DNA of 64,000 nucleotides from Allosaccharopolyspora coralli (GCF_009664835.1 NZ_CP045929.1:1798001-1862000), one strand, 5' to 3'. Positions 16,400 to 26,119 are shown, counted from the stretch's first letter. Notes: generated by a model from the letters alone, not told the origin. A program made the numbers and translations.

Positions 16400-16866
16400 T
16401 CAGGCCGCGTGTGCGGCGGTATAGATGGTCTCAAACTCGACTGGGGTGAGTTTGCCGAGACGGCGTTGTCGCCGCCGGCGGTGGTATTTGGTCTCGATCC
16501 AGGACACGATCGCCAGCCGAAGTTCCTCTCTGGTTTGCCAGCGTTTTGTGTCGAGAATGTTCTTTTGCAGCAAGGAAAAGAAGGATTCCATGGCCGCGTT
16601 GTCGCCGCAGGCGCCGACCCGGCCCATGGATCCGGTCAGCCCGTTTCGGCGCAGCAGACGCCGGTAGCTCGTCGACCGGAACTGGCTGCCTCTGTCCGAG
16701 TGCACGATCACGCCCTCCGGATTGCGCAGGGCGATGGCGTTGCGCAAGGCCGCCACAGCCAGCGACGAGCGCATCCGCGGGCTGATCGAGTAACCGACGA
16801 TACGGTTAAAGTAGCAGTCCTTGACCGCGCACAGATACAGCTTGCCCTCGGCCGTGGCATGTGAGG
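16400..16866 (-). pseudogene. IS3-family OrfB C-terminal fragment
   Basis: From its right end (16866) the frame reads HATAEGKLYLCAVKDCYFNR, then VHSDRGSQFRS and CGDNAAMESFFSLLQKNIL, and ends with KLTPVEFE: the last two DDE residues and C-terminus of an IS3-type rve transposase. The N-terminal half is missing because another IS3 element begins at 16868. The IS end may be near 16374 (TGGTTGACACTC). Confidence 0.85.
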
Positions 16867-16913
16867 TGTATCAAGGATCTTGGACAGGGCCTCTCGACTG
16901 AGAGGATGCGTCC

Positions 16914-17204
16914 GTGCCGGAGAAGCGTCGGAAGTTCAGCCCGCAGTTCAAGGCCGAGGCGGTGCAGCTGGTAGTGAGCACCGGTCGGCCGGTGGTTGAG
17001 GTGGCCCGGGAGTTGCAGATCAACGAGGGGACCTTGGGCAACTGGGTCAACACCTGGCGGCGGGAGAACCCGGAACCCGAGCCCGAGATGAGTCCCGTGG
17101 AGCGTGCGCGGTTGAGCGAGTTGGAAGCCGAAGTGCAGCGGCTGCGGATGGAAAACGAGTTCCTGAAAAAAGCAGCGGCCTTCTTCGCCCGGACGCAGGA
17201 CTGA
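16914..17204 (+). CDS. IS3-family OrfA
   Basis: 96 residues, GTG start. FSPQFKAEAVQLVVSTGRPV and INEGTLGNWVNTWR form the DNA-binding HTH. A leucine-zipper-like ERARLSELEAEVQRLRMENE follows, used for multimerisation. Near the end the codons AAA AAA G (17166-17172) form a slippery run; a -1 shift there leads straight into the OrfB frame, giving the OrfAB transposase. Confidence 0.9.
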   Translation: MPEKRRKFSPQFKAEAVQLVVSTGRPVVEVARELQINEGTLGNWVNTWRRENPEPEPEMSPVERARLSELEAEVQRLRMENEFLKKAAAFFARTQD

Positions 17205-17257
17205 GTCAGCGCTGCGCGCTGATCGAGGCGGAGAAGGCCAACTACAGCATTTCCTGG

Positions 17258-18082
17258 ATGTGTCGCATGCTTGGCGTGGCTCGGTCGTCGTTCTACGCCT
17301 GGCGCCACCGCGCCGAGACCCCGACGACCGCCCGGCGGCGGGAGCTTGCCGGACACGTGCGCCGCGTGTTCGACCAGTCCCGCCGGACGTACGGGTGCCG
17401 CCGGGTCGCCGCCCAGCTGGCCCGGGACGGCATCGAGGCCAGCGTGGGCCTGGTCGCGGACCTGATGCGCGAGCAGGGTTTGGCCGCGGTGCAACCCCGC
17501 GCGTACAAGACCACCACCGTGCCCGGTGAGCAGCCGGTGACCAGCCCGGATCTCCTCGGGCGGGACTTCACCGCCGGCACGCCCGGAACGCGGCTGGTCG
17601 GCGACATCACCTACCTGCCCACCAGCGAGGGGTGGCTGTATCTGGCCACGGTCATCGACCTGGCCACCCGCATGGTCGTCGGCTGGGCCATGGCCGCCCA
17701 CATGCGCACCAGCCTGGTCATCGACGCGCTGGCCATGGCCCGCACCCACGGGCACCTCACCGCCGGGGCGGTGTTCCACTCCGACCGCGGAGCCCAGTAC
17801 ACCTCGAAGGAGTTTTCCCGCTACTGCAAGAAAATCCGCGTCACCACCAGCCTCGGTGGCACCGGAGTCTGCTGGGACAACGCCGCCGCCGAATCGTTCT
17901 TCGCGAGCCTGAAAAACGAGTGCTACCACCTGCACCGACACACCACCCGCGCCCGCGCACGATTCGCCGTAGCCGACTACATCGAAGTCTTCTACAACCG
18001 CCAACGACTACACAGCAGCCTCGGCTACCGCACCCCCACCGAGGCCCTACACGACCACCACCCGGCCGCAGCAGCGGCCTGA
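17258..18082 (+). CDS. IS3-family OrfB (rve transposase domain)
   Basis: The frame is open from the slippery site at 17171 (SSGLLRPDAGLSQRC, then ALIEAEKANYSI), so the functional product is OrfAB; ATG 17258 is only the first internal start. HTH_21 region SRRTYGCRRVAAQLARDGI, then the DDE core: GDITYLPTSEGWLYLATVID, HSDRGAQYTSKEF and NAAAESFFASLKNE. All three catalytic acids are present, so the element could be active. Confidence 0.9.
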   Translation: MCRMLGVARSSFYAWRHRAETPTTARRRELAGHVRRVFDQSRRTYGCRRVAAQLARDGIEASVGLVADLMREQGLAAVQPRAYKTTTVPGEQPVTSPDLLGRDFTAGTPGTRLVGDITYLPTSEGWLYLATVIDLATRMVVGWAMAAHMRTSLVIDALAMARTHGHLTAGAVFHSDRGAQYTSKEFSRYCKKIRVTTSLGGTGVCWDNAAAESFFASLKNECYHLHRHTTRARARFAVADYIEVFYNRQRLHSSLGYRTPTEALHDHHPAAAAA

Positions 18083-18122
18083 CCACAACAAACCAGAGGA
18101 ACTGTCCAAGATCATTGACACA

Positions 18123-19748
18123 GCCCACGTGTTCTTCTTCGTCGTTGGGCTCGAGGTGCGTCAGGAGTTCGCCCACGGGGCGCTGAGGGACACCAGCCGT
18201 GCCCGTCTCGCCGTGATCGCCGGGGTCGCGAGTGTGGCTCTCCCCGCGCTGGTGTACGTCCTCGTCGTCGGTGCGGCCGGTGCCGAGGGCATCGAAGGCT
18301 GGGGAGCTGTGGTCGGCACCGACACCGCGTTCATGCTGGGCGCGCTCGCGATCGTCGGCCCTCGCCTGTCCGGTCAGCTGCGCGTCTTCCTCCTTACCCT
18401 GACGGTGGTCGACGACTTCCTCGCGGTGTCGATCATCGGCATCTTCTACAGCGAGGAGATCCGCATCGTCCCGCTGCTGGTCGCCCTCGCGTGCCTTCTC
18501 GCGCTGTGGCTGCTCGGACGCTCCCGCCAATGGAGCGCGGCTCCGTACGTGCTGATTGTCCTCGGGCTATGGCTGGCCACGCTCTCCTCAGGCGTCCACG
18601 CATCGCTCGCGGGGATGATCGCTGGCCTCCTCATCCCCGCGTACCCGACGCGGCGGCACAAGGTGGTCGCCGCCCGGCAGCTGTTCCGCGACTTCTGGCA
18701 ATCGCCGAGCGCGTCTTCGGCCCGTGCCGTCGGCCGGGGGCTGTCTCGGGGCGTCTCGGTCAATGAGCGCCTGCACGAGTACCTCCGGCTGCCCACCGCG
18801 CTGCTGGCTGTGCCGATCTTCGCCCTGGCCAACGCAGGGGTGGACCTGCGGGGCGGGCTGCTCGTCGACTCGCTCGGCTCGCCGGTCACGTGGGGCGTCG
18901 TCGCGGGGCTCGTGCTCGGCAAGCTCTTGGGGATCGGGCTCGCGACGCTTTTGGCCGTCCGACTGGGTGCGGGGCGCCTGCCGGAAGGCGTCGGGATGGG
19001 CAGCGTGTTCGGGGGCGCGGCGCTGTCGGGCATTGGTTTCACCGTGTCACTGCTGATCATCGGGCTCGCCTTCGGCACCACCTCCGACCTCGGCCGTCAG
19101 GCGACTCTCGGCGTGTTCGTTGCTATGGTGCTCGCTTGCGTGCTGGGGTGGGCGATCTTCAAGGTCGCCGCCCGCAGGTGGGGCGAGGAGACCGCGGATC
19201 TGCCGATGACGCTGGAGCCGCCGGTGGATCCGGAGGTCGACCACATCCGCGGCCCGGAGGACGCCCAGCTCACGCTCGTGGAGTTCGTGGACTTCGAGTG
19301 CCCGTTCTGCGCGCACGCCACCGGCTCTTGGGAGGATCTGCACGAGCGCTTCGGCGACGACCTGCGCTACGTGGTGCGCCATCTTCCGCATCACCCGCAC
19401 GGGCCGATCGCCGCCAGGGCGGCCGAGGCGGCGGCGAATCAAGGCATGTTCTGGCCGTGGCTCGACTTCGTGTTCACCCGCCAGCACGCCCTGGAGCGCG
19501 ACAACCTCGTCGACTACGCCGTCGAGCTCGGCCTCGACGTCGAGACATTCACCGAGGACCTCGACAGCGCGGAGGTCGCCAAGCGAGTCGAGCGAGACGC
19601 CGCGAGCGCGGCGGACAGCGGCGCGCACGCCACTCCGACCTTCTTCGTGGAGGGCTGCCGCCTGCTGGGCAGCTACGACGCGCGCACCCTGACGGCGATG
19701 CTGGAGTCCAGCCGCCGTGGCACCCGCACCCAGGAGATCCCGGCCTGA
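18123..19748 (+). pseudogene. nhaA: NhaA Na+/H+ antiporter fused to a DsbA-type thioredoxin domain, 5' end lost to IS3
   Basis: The frame opens directly at the IS3 edge (AHVFFFVVGLEVRQEF); intact NhaA proteins have about 80 residues before this point, covering the first two helices. The rest of the antiporter is present, including GTDTAFMLGAL and VVDDFLAVSIIGIFYS (the paired Asp of the ion site) and GIGFTVSLLI. From about residue 370 a thioredoxin-like domain follows, with VEFVDFECPFCAHATGSWE (CPFC redox site) and ATPTFFVEGC. NhaA-thioredoxin fusions are known in actinobacteria. A GTG-initiated product from 18129 is possible but probably not an antiporter. It is convergent with the DUF4186 gene. 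Confidence 0.85.
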
Positions 19749-19759
19749 GCGCCGGACGA

Positions 19760-19794
19760 GAGGGGACGACCTGCGCACCGCAGGTGGTCCCCTC
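19760..19794. terminator. Bidirectional terminator between nhaA and the DUF4186 gene
   Basis: GAGGGGACGACCTGCG-CAC-CGCAGGTGGTCCCCTC, a nearly perfect 16-bp stem with a 3-base loop, exactly between two convergent genes. There is no long U-run. Confidence 0.75.
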
Positions 19795-19805
19795 ACCGAA
19801 GGCTC

Positions 19806-20261
19806 TCAGAACAGGGTCGGAGGCGGTGGCGGGGCACGAGTCGAGCCCGCCTGACTCTCGAGCTCGATCCACCTGCAGATGACGTGGACGACGTATTCCC
19901 GCTCACGCTCGCTGAGCTCGTGCCCCCGGATGATCTCGTGGTTGATCTGCAAGCACTTCCTGCAGCAGGTCGCGGTGGCGTGCTGGGCGCGGAAGACGGG
20001 GTGTCCGCCCCAGGGGGTCTGTCTGCCGTCCTTCTGCGGGTGCGCCGGGGCGAGCCGCGCGTCGATGAGCTCCTTCGCGTGCCGAGCGATGGTCTCCGGT
20101 CCGCGCGACGCGGCATAGGCGAGCTCGGGAGGGCGCAGGTGGAACTTCGCGCGGAAGGGGATCCGGGCGATGCGCGCCAGCCGAGCGTCCAGCCGGTCCT
20201 GGTCAATGGCCGTGCCGACATGCTCCGAAGCGTCGCCGGGATCGTGCGCACCCTCGGTCAT
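19806..20261 (-). CDS. DUF4186 family protein
   Basis: 151 residues. RIPFRAKFHLRPPELAYAAS and GHPVFRAQHATATCCRKCLQ, followed by INHEIIRGHELSEREREYVV, match the conserved core of DUF4186. The paired cysteines (CCRKC) and His residues suggest a metal or redox site; function is unknown. Its start overlaps the stop of the AraC gene (ATGA, 20258-20261), so the two are translationally coupled. Confidence 0.8.
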   Translation of the reverse strand: MTEGAHDPGDASEHVGTAIDQDRLDARLARIARIPFRAKFHLRPPELAYAASRGPETIARHAKELIDARLAPAHPQKDGRQTPWGGHPVFRAQHATATCCRKCLQINHEIIRGHELSEREREYVVHVICRWIELESQAGSTRAPPPPPTLF

Positions 20262-21271
20262 GAGCCAGGTTCCGAGGCGGCCTGGGCCGGCGTCCCTTCC
20301 AAAGCGGCGATCTCCCGGTACTCGCCTGGGGTCATCCCGGCCGTCGTGCGGAAGGCCCGGTAGAACTGCACGGGGCCGGAGAAGCCCAGCTCGAGCGCGA
20401 TCGAGGAGATCGGCTTGTCCGGCTGCGCGCGGAGCATCACCCGCGCTCGCTCGAGTCGCAGCGAGCGCAGCTGGCCCATGACGGACTCCCCAGTCCCCTC
20501 GAAGAGGCGGAACAGGGTGCGCCGGGAGAGGTGTAGGCCGACGGCGATGCCCTGGGAGTCCAGATCGGGGTCGGCCAGGTGCGCGCGCATGTAGGCCAGC
20601 ACCTGGCTGCGCCGTGCCGCATCGGGTGCGTCGGCGTGGGGGCGCGGAGGCGAGAGGAGGCCGATGAGCGATGCCCCCAGCGCGGGTGCCTGGGGCTCGA
20701 GGCGGTGCGCGCCGTGGGGGTCGCTGGCCTGGGTCCGCGCGAGGTTCACGAAGAATGCCGCCACTGAGCCCATCGCCCCGTCGCAGTCGAATGTCTTCGC
20801 GAGCAGGTAGTCGCTGCGGCTGACTCCGGCACGCGCGAATGCTTCGTCTGCGGGGAGCTCGAGGACGGCCTGCTCGTAGTACTCCTTGGTGCGCAGCGTG
20901 AAGGGGGTTGCGCTGTCGTAGATCACCAGAGAGCCGGGGGTTGCGAGCGCCGCGCGTCCGGCCTGCTCGACGAGCAGGTTCCCGCGGAGCTGGAACAGGA
21001 AGTACAGGTATTCCTGGTCATCGTGGCTCTGCGCGATGTCGCTCCTCGAGCGCTTGACCTCCTCGGCTCGAGCCCGTTTGGTGGATAGGCGGAAGTCGGT
21101 GTATTGCCCCAGACCGATCTCGCCGCCGAATCCGGTGTCGACGGGGTCGGTCCTGACCGAGACGTACGCCTCTCGCCGGGCCTGACGCCAGTAGTCGATC
21201 TCGTCGCCCCGTGGGGCACGCCCCGTCGAGAAGGACGTCAGGCGCGGCAGCGAGGTGGTCTCCTGTCCCAT
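20258..21271 (-). CDS. AraC family transcriptional regulator
   Basis: 337 residues. The N-terminal cupin-like sensing domain includes YLYFLFQLRGNLLVEQAGR and LATPGSLVIYDSATPF, the AraC_binding_2 type. Two HTH motifs follow at the C-terminus: IAVGLHLSRRTLFRLFEG and ISSIALELGFSGPVQFYRAF. The start at 21271 (MGQETTSLPRL) has AGGGGCG upstream; the frame runs further to 21373 without a site. It lies downstream of the formaldehyde dehydrogenase gene on the same strand, separated by a terminator, so it may regulate that gene or the coupled DUF4186 gene (inference). Confidence 0.85.
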   Translation of the reverse strand: MGQETTSLPRLTSFSTGRAPRGDEIDYWRQARREAYVSVRTDPVDTGFGGEIGLGQYTDFRLSTKRARAEEVKRSRSDIAQSHDDQEYLYFLFQLRGNLLVEQAGRAALATPGSLVIYDSATPFTLRTKEYYEQAVLELPADEAFARAGVSRSDYLLAKTFDCDGAMGSVAAFFVNLARTQASDPHGAHRLEPQAPALGASLIGLLSPPRPHADAPDAARRSQVLAYMRAHLADPDLDSQGIAVGLHLSRRTLFRLFEGTGESVMGQLRSLRLERARVMLRAQPDKPISSIALELGFSGPVQFYRAFRTTAGMTPGEYREIAALEGTPAQAASEPGS

Positions 21272-21404
21272 GATTACGCCCCTGCTTGCTGGTCTGCGCC
21301 GTGGCTCGCGCCCGCCCACCGCGTCCATCGCCAGCGTACGACGTGGGGCCCAATCCAGCTCGGCCGCCAGCACGTCTGTGAGGGGACCCGGGGGGCGCAG
21401 AGGT

Positions 21405-21443
21405 CCGGCCCGCGACGCCGCTCAGGCGGCGGTCGCGGGCCGG
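21405..21443 (-). terminator. Terminator after the formaldehyde dehydrogenase gene
   Basis: CCGGCCCGCGACGCCGC pairs with GCGGCGGTCGCGGGCCGG around a TCAG loop, with one bulged base. It lies in the 196-base gap between the dehydrogenase stop and the AraC start. Confidence 0.7.
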
Positions 21444-21467
21444 AGTATCGGTGTGAAGGGCCTGGGA

Positions 21468-22667
21468 TCAGGCGGGAACGAGGCTGTGGGGGTCGATGAT
21501 GAATTTGTCCGAGACGCCCGTGTCGAAGGTCGCGTAGGCGTCGGGGGTCTCGTCGAGGCTGATGATCTTGGTGTTGAGCATGTCGCTGAGGTAGGGCATG
21601 CGGTCCCACAGGATGGCCATCATCAGCTCGCGGTTGTAGTGCATGATCGGGGCCTGTCCGGCGGAGATCCTCGGCGACTTGATCCACGCCTTGCCGAAGT
21701 CGATCGGGAAGGTGCCCTCCTGCTCGGCCTTCGACTTCGCCAGCGGGTCAGGGCCGTAGACGCCGATGACTCCAGTGGCTCCGCCCGGGCGCGTGGCATC
21801 GATCACCTGGTTGAGGGCGTAGGCCGGGTTCATGTCCTCGGCTTCCCGGCCGATCCCGTGGGCTTCCAGGCCGACGTAGTCGACTGCGCAGTCGACCATG
21901 GGCTCGCCGAGGATGGCCTCGATCTGGTCGGTCAGCGGCACGTCCTGGCTGAGGTCGATGGTCTCGCAGCCGTTGTTCTTCATCAGGTCCAGACGGTCCT
22001 GGTAGTAGTCGCCGACAATGATGCAGGAGGCCCCCAGCAGGCGGGCCGCCGCTGCCCCGCAGCGACCGACCGGGCCCGCGCCGGCGATGTACACGGTCGA
22101 TCCCGGCTTGGCCCCGGCCTCCATGAGCCCGTGGAACGCGGTGGGCAGGATGTCCGAAAGCAGCGCGAGGTCACGGATCTTCTCCATGGCCTGGTCCCGA
22201 TCGGGGAAGCGCAGCAGCTGGAAGTCGGCGTAGGGGACAAACAGGTACTCGGCCTGGCCCCCGGTCCAGTCGCCCAGGTTGAACCCGTAGGCACCACAGG
22301 CTACCGCCGGGTTGACGTTCTCATTCTCGCAAATCTCGGTGTGGCGGGCTTTGCAGTTGCGGCATCGTCCGCAGGCGACGTTGAACGGAACCGAAACGAG
22401 GTCGCCGACCTTCACGCGCTCCACGTCCGTTCCGACTTCGATGACCTCGCCGGTCATTTCGTGTCCCATCACCATGCCCTGCGGCACTGGGAAGGACCCG
22501 CGGTAGATGTGCAGATCGCTGCCGCAGATGTTGGTGGCGACGATCCTGAGGATGACCCCGTGCGGGGCGCTCTTGCCGTTCGGCATCTCGAGCTTCGGGA
22601 AGGCGAGGGACTCGACGCGCATGTCCCTCGCGTTCTCGAACACGACGGCGCGGTTGTTGTCTGCCAT
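21468..22667 (-). CDS. fdhA: Glutathione-independent formaldehyde dehydrogenase (zinc medium-chain)
   Basis: 399 residues. Catalytic zinc ligands lie in NICGSDLHIYRG and MVMGHEMTGEV; structural zinc cysteines are in CGRCRNCKARHTEIC. The Rossmann motif is VYIAGAGPVGRCGAAAARLL. The NPAVACGAYGFNLGDWTGGQ stretch is typical of the Pseudomonas putida-type enzyme, which oxidises formaldehyde to formate with tightly bound NAD and no glutathione. AGGAGA precedes the ATG at 22667. As cargo it would give formaldehyde detoxification or dismutation. It is divergent from the UvrA-like gene. Confidence 0.9.
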   Translation of the reverse strand: MADNNRAVVFENARDMRVESLAFPKLEMPNGKSAPHGVILRIVATNICGSDLHIYRGSFPVPQGMVMGHEMTGEVIEVGTDVERVKVGDLVSVPFNVACGRCRNCKARHTEICENENVNPAVACGAYGFNLGDWTGGQAEYLFVPYADFQLLRFPDRDQAMEKIRDLALLSDILPTAFHGLMEAGAKPGSTVYIAGAGPVGRCGAAAARLLGASCIIVGDYYQDRLDLMKNNGCETIDLSQDVPLTDQIEAILGEPMVDCAVDYVGLEAHGIGREAEDMNPAYALNQVIDATRPGGATGVIGVYGPDPLAKSKAEQEGTFPIDFGKAWIKSPRISAGQAPIMHYNRELMMAILWDRMPYLSDMLNTKIISLDETPDAYATFDTGVSDKFIIDPHSLVPA

Positions 22668-22882
22668 GACGATCTCCTCTGGAGCGGATGGAAATCCCAG
22701 TCGCCCGAGCGCCATCCCGGCTGCTGGTGGCGTTGCGACCTCGGCTGTCTCTCAAGGTAGGCACGCAGGCATCTGCGTCTCTATTGCAATGCGTGCCACT
22801 ACGGTCGCATGGCGTGCCGCCTCTCGCCCCGCCACGTCCATGACCGAGTGCTCTGCCGCCCCGTGCGATTAGCCTCAACACC

Positions 22883-25563
22883 ATGTCCGAAGCAGCAGTC
22901 CCAGTGCCCTCCGGGATTCCGATCGTGCAGCCCGACGTGCGGGTGAGCGGCGCTCGCGAGCACAACCTGAAGGACGTGGACCTGACGGTGCCCCGCGACG
23001 CGACGGTGGTGTTCACCGGCGTGTCTGGGTCGGGTAAGTCCTCGCTGGCGTTCGGCACCCTGTACGCCGAGTCGCAGCGGCGCTACCTCGAGTCCGTCGC
23101 ACCCTACGCCCGCCGGCTGATCGACCAGGCCGGCGTCCCTGACGTCGACTCGATCACGGGCATGCCGCCGGCCGTGGCCCTGCAGCAGCAGCGGGGAGGG
23201 CGCACCGCCCGGTCCTCGGTGGGCAGCATCACCACGCTCTCGTCCCTTGTGCGCATGCTCTACTCGCGCGCTGGCGATTACCCGGACGACCAGCCGATGC
23301 TCTACGCCGAGGATTTCTCGGCCAACACCGTCCAGGGCGCGTGTCAGCGGTGCCACGGAATCGGGCAGGTGTACGAGGTCACCGAGCAGAAGATGGTGCC
23401 GGACCCCTCCCTCACCATCCGCGAACGGGCGATCGCCTCGTGGCCGACGGCCTGGCACGGTCACCAGCTGCGCGACGTCCTCGTCGCGCTCGGATACGAC
23501 GTCGACGTCCCCTGGCGGAAACTGCGCAAGAAAGACCGCGACTGGATCCTCTACACCGAGGAGACCCCCGTCGTCCCCGTCCATTCGACACTCACGCTCT
23601 CCGAGGCTCGCGCTGCGATCGAGGCGGGAGAGGAGTACAGCTACCAGGGCACGTTCGTGGGTGCGCGGCGCTACGTGCTCGACACCTTCGCCAACACCAA
23701 GAGCGCCTCGATGAAACGCCGCGTGGCCCAGTTCCTCGACGTGGCGCGCTGCCCGTCATGCCACGGCAAACGGCTGAAGCCCGAAGCCCTGACCGTGACC
23801 TTCGAGGGGCTCGACATCGCCGAGTTCTCGCAGTTGCCGATGCGGGAGCTGCTCTCACTGCTGGACGGGGTAGTCGCGGATACCGCCTCCGGCAATACGG
23901 GGACGGGCACTTCCGGCGAAGTCCTGGACGCGGCCTCGCGGCGCGAGGCCGTCGAGCAGAGAGTGGCGGCCGGCGGTTCCGCGCACTCGGCCGCCCCCGA
24001 TGTGCGCCGCACTCCGAACCAGTCGGCGGAGAAGCGGGCCGCGGCGGCGCGGGTGGGCGCTGAGCTTATCGACCGCCTGCGCCCGATCATCGACCTCGGC
24101 CTGGGCTACCTGTCCCTGCATCGGACCACACCCACTCTCTCCGGTGGCGAGCTTCAACGCCTGCGGCTGGCCACGCAGCTGACCTCGGAGCTGTTCGGTG
24201 TCGTCTACGTGCTCGACGAGCCTTCGGCGGGCCTGCACCCGCAGGACGTGACCGCATTGCTCGGGATCCTCGACGGACTCAAGGGCCGTGGAAACAGCCT
24301 TTTCGTGGTCGAGCACTCGGTGGAAGTGATGCGCCACGCCGACTGGCTGGTCGACATCGGGCCGGATGCGGGCGAGCGCGGCGGCCGCATCGTCTACAGC
24401 GGGCCGACCCAAGGCCTCGCCCAGGTCGAAGAATCCGTGACGCGGGGCTACCTCTTCGGCGGGAGCGGACTGCCTCCGCACGTCCCTCGTGACCCTGTCG
24501 GTTGGCTCGAGATGAAGGGTGTCACCCGCAACAACCTGCAGGACGTGTCCGTGTCGATCCCCATGGGCGTGCTCTCCGCCGTGACGGGTGTGTCCGGATC
24601 GGGCAAGTCCAGCCTGGTCAGCCAGGCGCTGCCCGCGCTGCTCAGCCAGTGCTTGGGGCGCACCGTGCCCGTCGACGAGGCTCCCGAGGACGACGAGCTG
24701 CTACTGGCGGATTCCCCCAACCGGCTCGAGGGCACCCTGACGGGAGACCTGACCGGCGTGCGCCGCGTCGTCAGCATTGACAGCCCATTGGCCGCACGCC
24801 GCGCTCGAACGTGGCCACCTACACAGGCCTGTTCGACCGTGTGCGCAGCCGCTTCGCGCAGACTCCCGAGGCGCGTGCCCGCGGCTACAAGCCCGGCCGG
24901 TTCTCCTTCAACGTCACTGGCGGCCGCTGCCCGACCTGCGAGGGTGAGGGGTCGGTGATGGTCGAGTTGCTCTTCTTGCCGTCGGTCTACACCGAGTGCC
25001 CGGACTGCCAAGGCACCCGCTACAAGGACAGCACACTGCACATCACCTGGCGCGACAAGAACATCGCCGAGATCCTCGCGATGAGCGTCGAGGAAGCTCA
25101 GGCGTTCTTTGCCGGCGAGGAGGAGATCATGCGGTCCCTTACGGCCCTGATCGACGTCGGGCTGGGCTACCTGCGGCTCGGGCAGCCCGCCACCGAGCTC
25201 TCCGGCGGGGAGGCGCAGCGCGTCAAGCTCGCCAGTGAGCTGCAGCGCGCCCAGCGCGGCGACACCCTCTACGTGCTCGACGAGCCGACCTCGGGCCTGC
25301 ATTGCGCCGACGCTGACCGCCTGGTCACGCATCTGCAGATCCTCGTAGCGGCGGGCAACACCGTTGTGATGGTAGAGCTGGACATGCGCGCCGTCGCCGC
25401 GGCCGACCACGTCATCGACCTCGGGCCAGGCGCGGGGGAGGACGGCGGCACCGTCGTCGCCTCTGGCAACCCGCAGGAGGTCGCCAAGGCAGGCGTTGGG
25501 GCGTCGGCGAAAGACCTCGGCCTTGCGCTGAAGGAGTCTGCGGCACTGGAGCGCTCCGCCTGA
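22883..25563 (+). pseudogene. UvrA-like ABC ATPase (UvrA2 type), broken by a frameshift
   Basis: Residues 1-635 or so give a normal UvrA N-terminal half: GVSGSGKSSLAFGTLYAESQ (Walker A), zinc CQRCHG and CPSCHG, LSGGELQRLRLATQLT, and YVLDEPSAGLHPQD, then the second Walker A GVSGSGKSSLVSQ. After VVSID, where UvrA proteins read QKPIGRTPRSN, the bases GACAGCCCATTGG show a loss of about 4 nt (24780-24785), and the frame shifts. The C-terminal half then continues from 24811 (NVATYTGLF, CPTCEGEG, LSGGEAQRVKLASEL, YVLDEPTSGLHC) to a normal end. The short length and missing UvrB-binding region suggest UvrA2, linked to drug or stress tolerance rather than core repair. Confidence 0.85.
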
Positions 25564-25786
25564 CGGACCGCGCCATGCGCTCGAGCTGGGAAGGGATACT
25601 ACGCGGCTCGTACCGTCGGGAGCGAGAGCTAAGGGCAAGCCGCGTACAAGGTGCGGCAAGGTGACCATCCTCCACGTTGGCCAAGATCGAATGGCGATTT
25701 CCTGGCGACGGGAACGCGCGGTAACGCGTCGCGTCTCATCGGAACGAGGAGGAACAAGGGCCGCTGACCTGCGGTGGGATGTGAAA

Positions 25787-25803
25787 CCCCTGGTTACCAG
25801 GGG
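25787..25803. promoter_or_regulatory. 17-bp palindrome of unknown role
   Basis: CCCCTGG-TTA-CCAGGGG, perfect arms. It is isolated in a region without genes (25564-25996) and could be an operator or a remnant of an att/control region tied to the integrase fragment next to it. Confidence 0.35.
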
Positions 25804-25996
25804 AAACTCACTACTCTCTTTTTGGCAATCGACGCCGCGGGTGCCTTGGCGCAGGTGGAGGGTGGCGGGATCGTCCTCGTCGCAAGACGCCTGCGGTGAA
25901 CTGGAGTATCGGCACGCGGTGCTCTACGACGCGGCCCGTGACGGGTTCTGGCGGGCATGGCCCCGAACGGGTGCGCGCCCAAGGTCGGGGGAGGCG

Positions 25997-26119
25997 GGCC
26001 CTGGCCTCGCGTTTGCGGCTGAAGGTGCCCGCGGAGCGGGCGCGGCCGCCCAGGTCCCAGTAGTAGGCGGTGTAGCGAGCGTGGCCTTGCCGGTTGACGC
26101 GCTGCTTGCAGTAGCCCAT
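25997..26119 (-). pseudogene. N-terminal fragment of a second tyrosine integrase
   Basis: MGYCKQRVNRQGHARYTAYY, followed by WDLGGRARSAGTFSRKREA, matches the arm-binding N-terminus of actinobacterial phage/ICE integrases. A ribosome site (GGAGAAG) is still in place before the ATG at 26119. After about 41 residues the frame no longer looks like an integrase. It is different from the intact integrase at 6760, so it comes from another element. The following bases, 26120-26694, hold no gene I recognise. Confidence 0.6.

Larger units (their letters stand above)
16868..18122 (+). mobile_element. IS3-family insertion sequence (1255 bp), complete
   Basis: Terminal inverted repeats TGTATCAAGGATCTTGGACAG (16868) and, at the right, its imperfect complement ending CATTGACACA (18122). 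It contains orfA and orfB in the usual -1 arrangement. Three-base target duplications are not visible. To its left it interrupts an older IS3 transposase; to its right it has replaced the start of nhaA. Confidence 0.9.

Noticed and set aside
21255-22760. 501-codon plus-strand frame opposite fdhA
   Set aside because: Shadow of the formaldehyde dehydrogenase gene.
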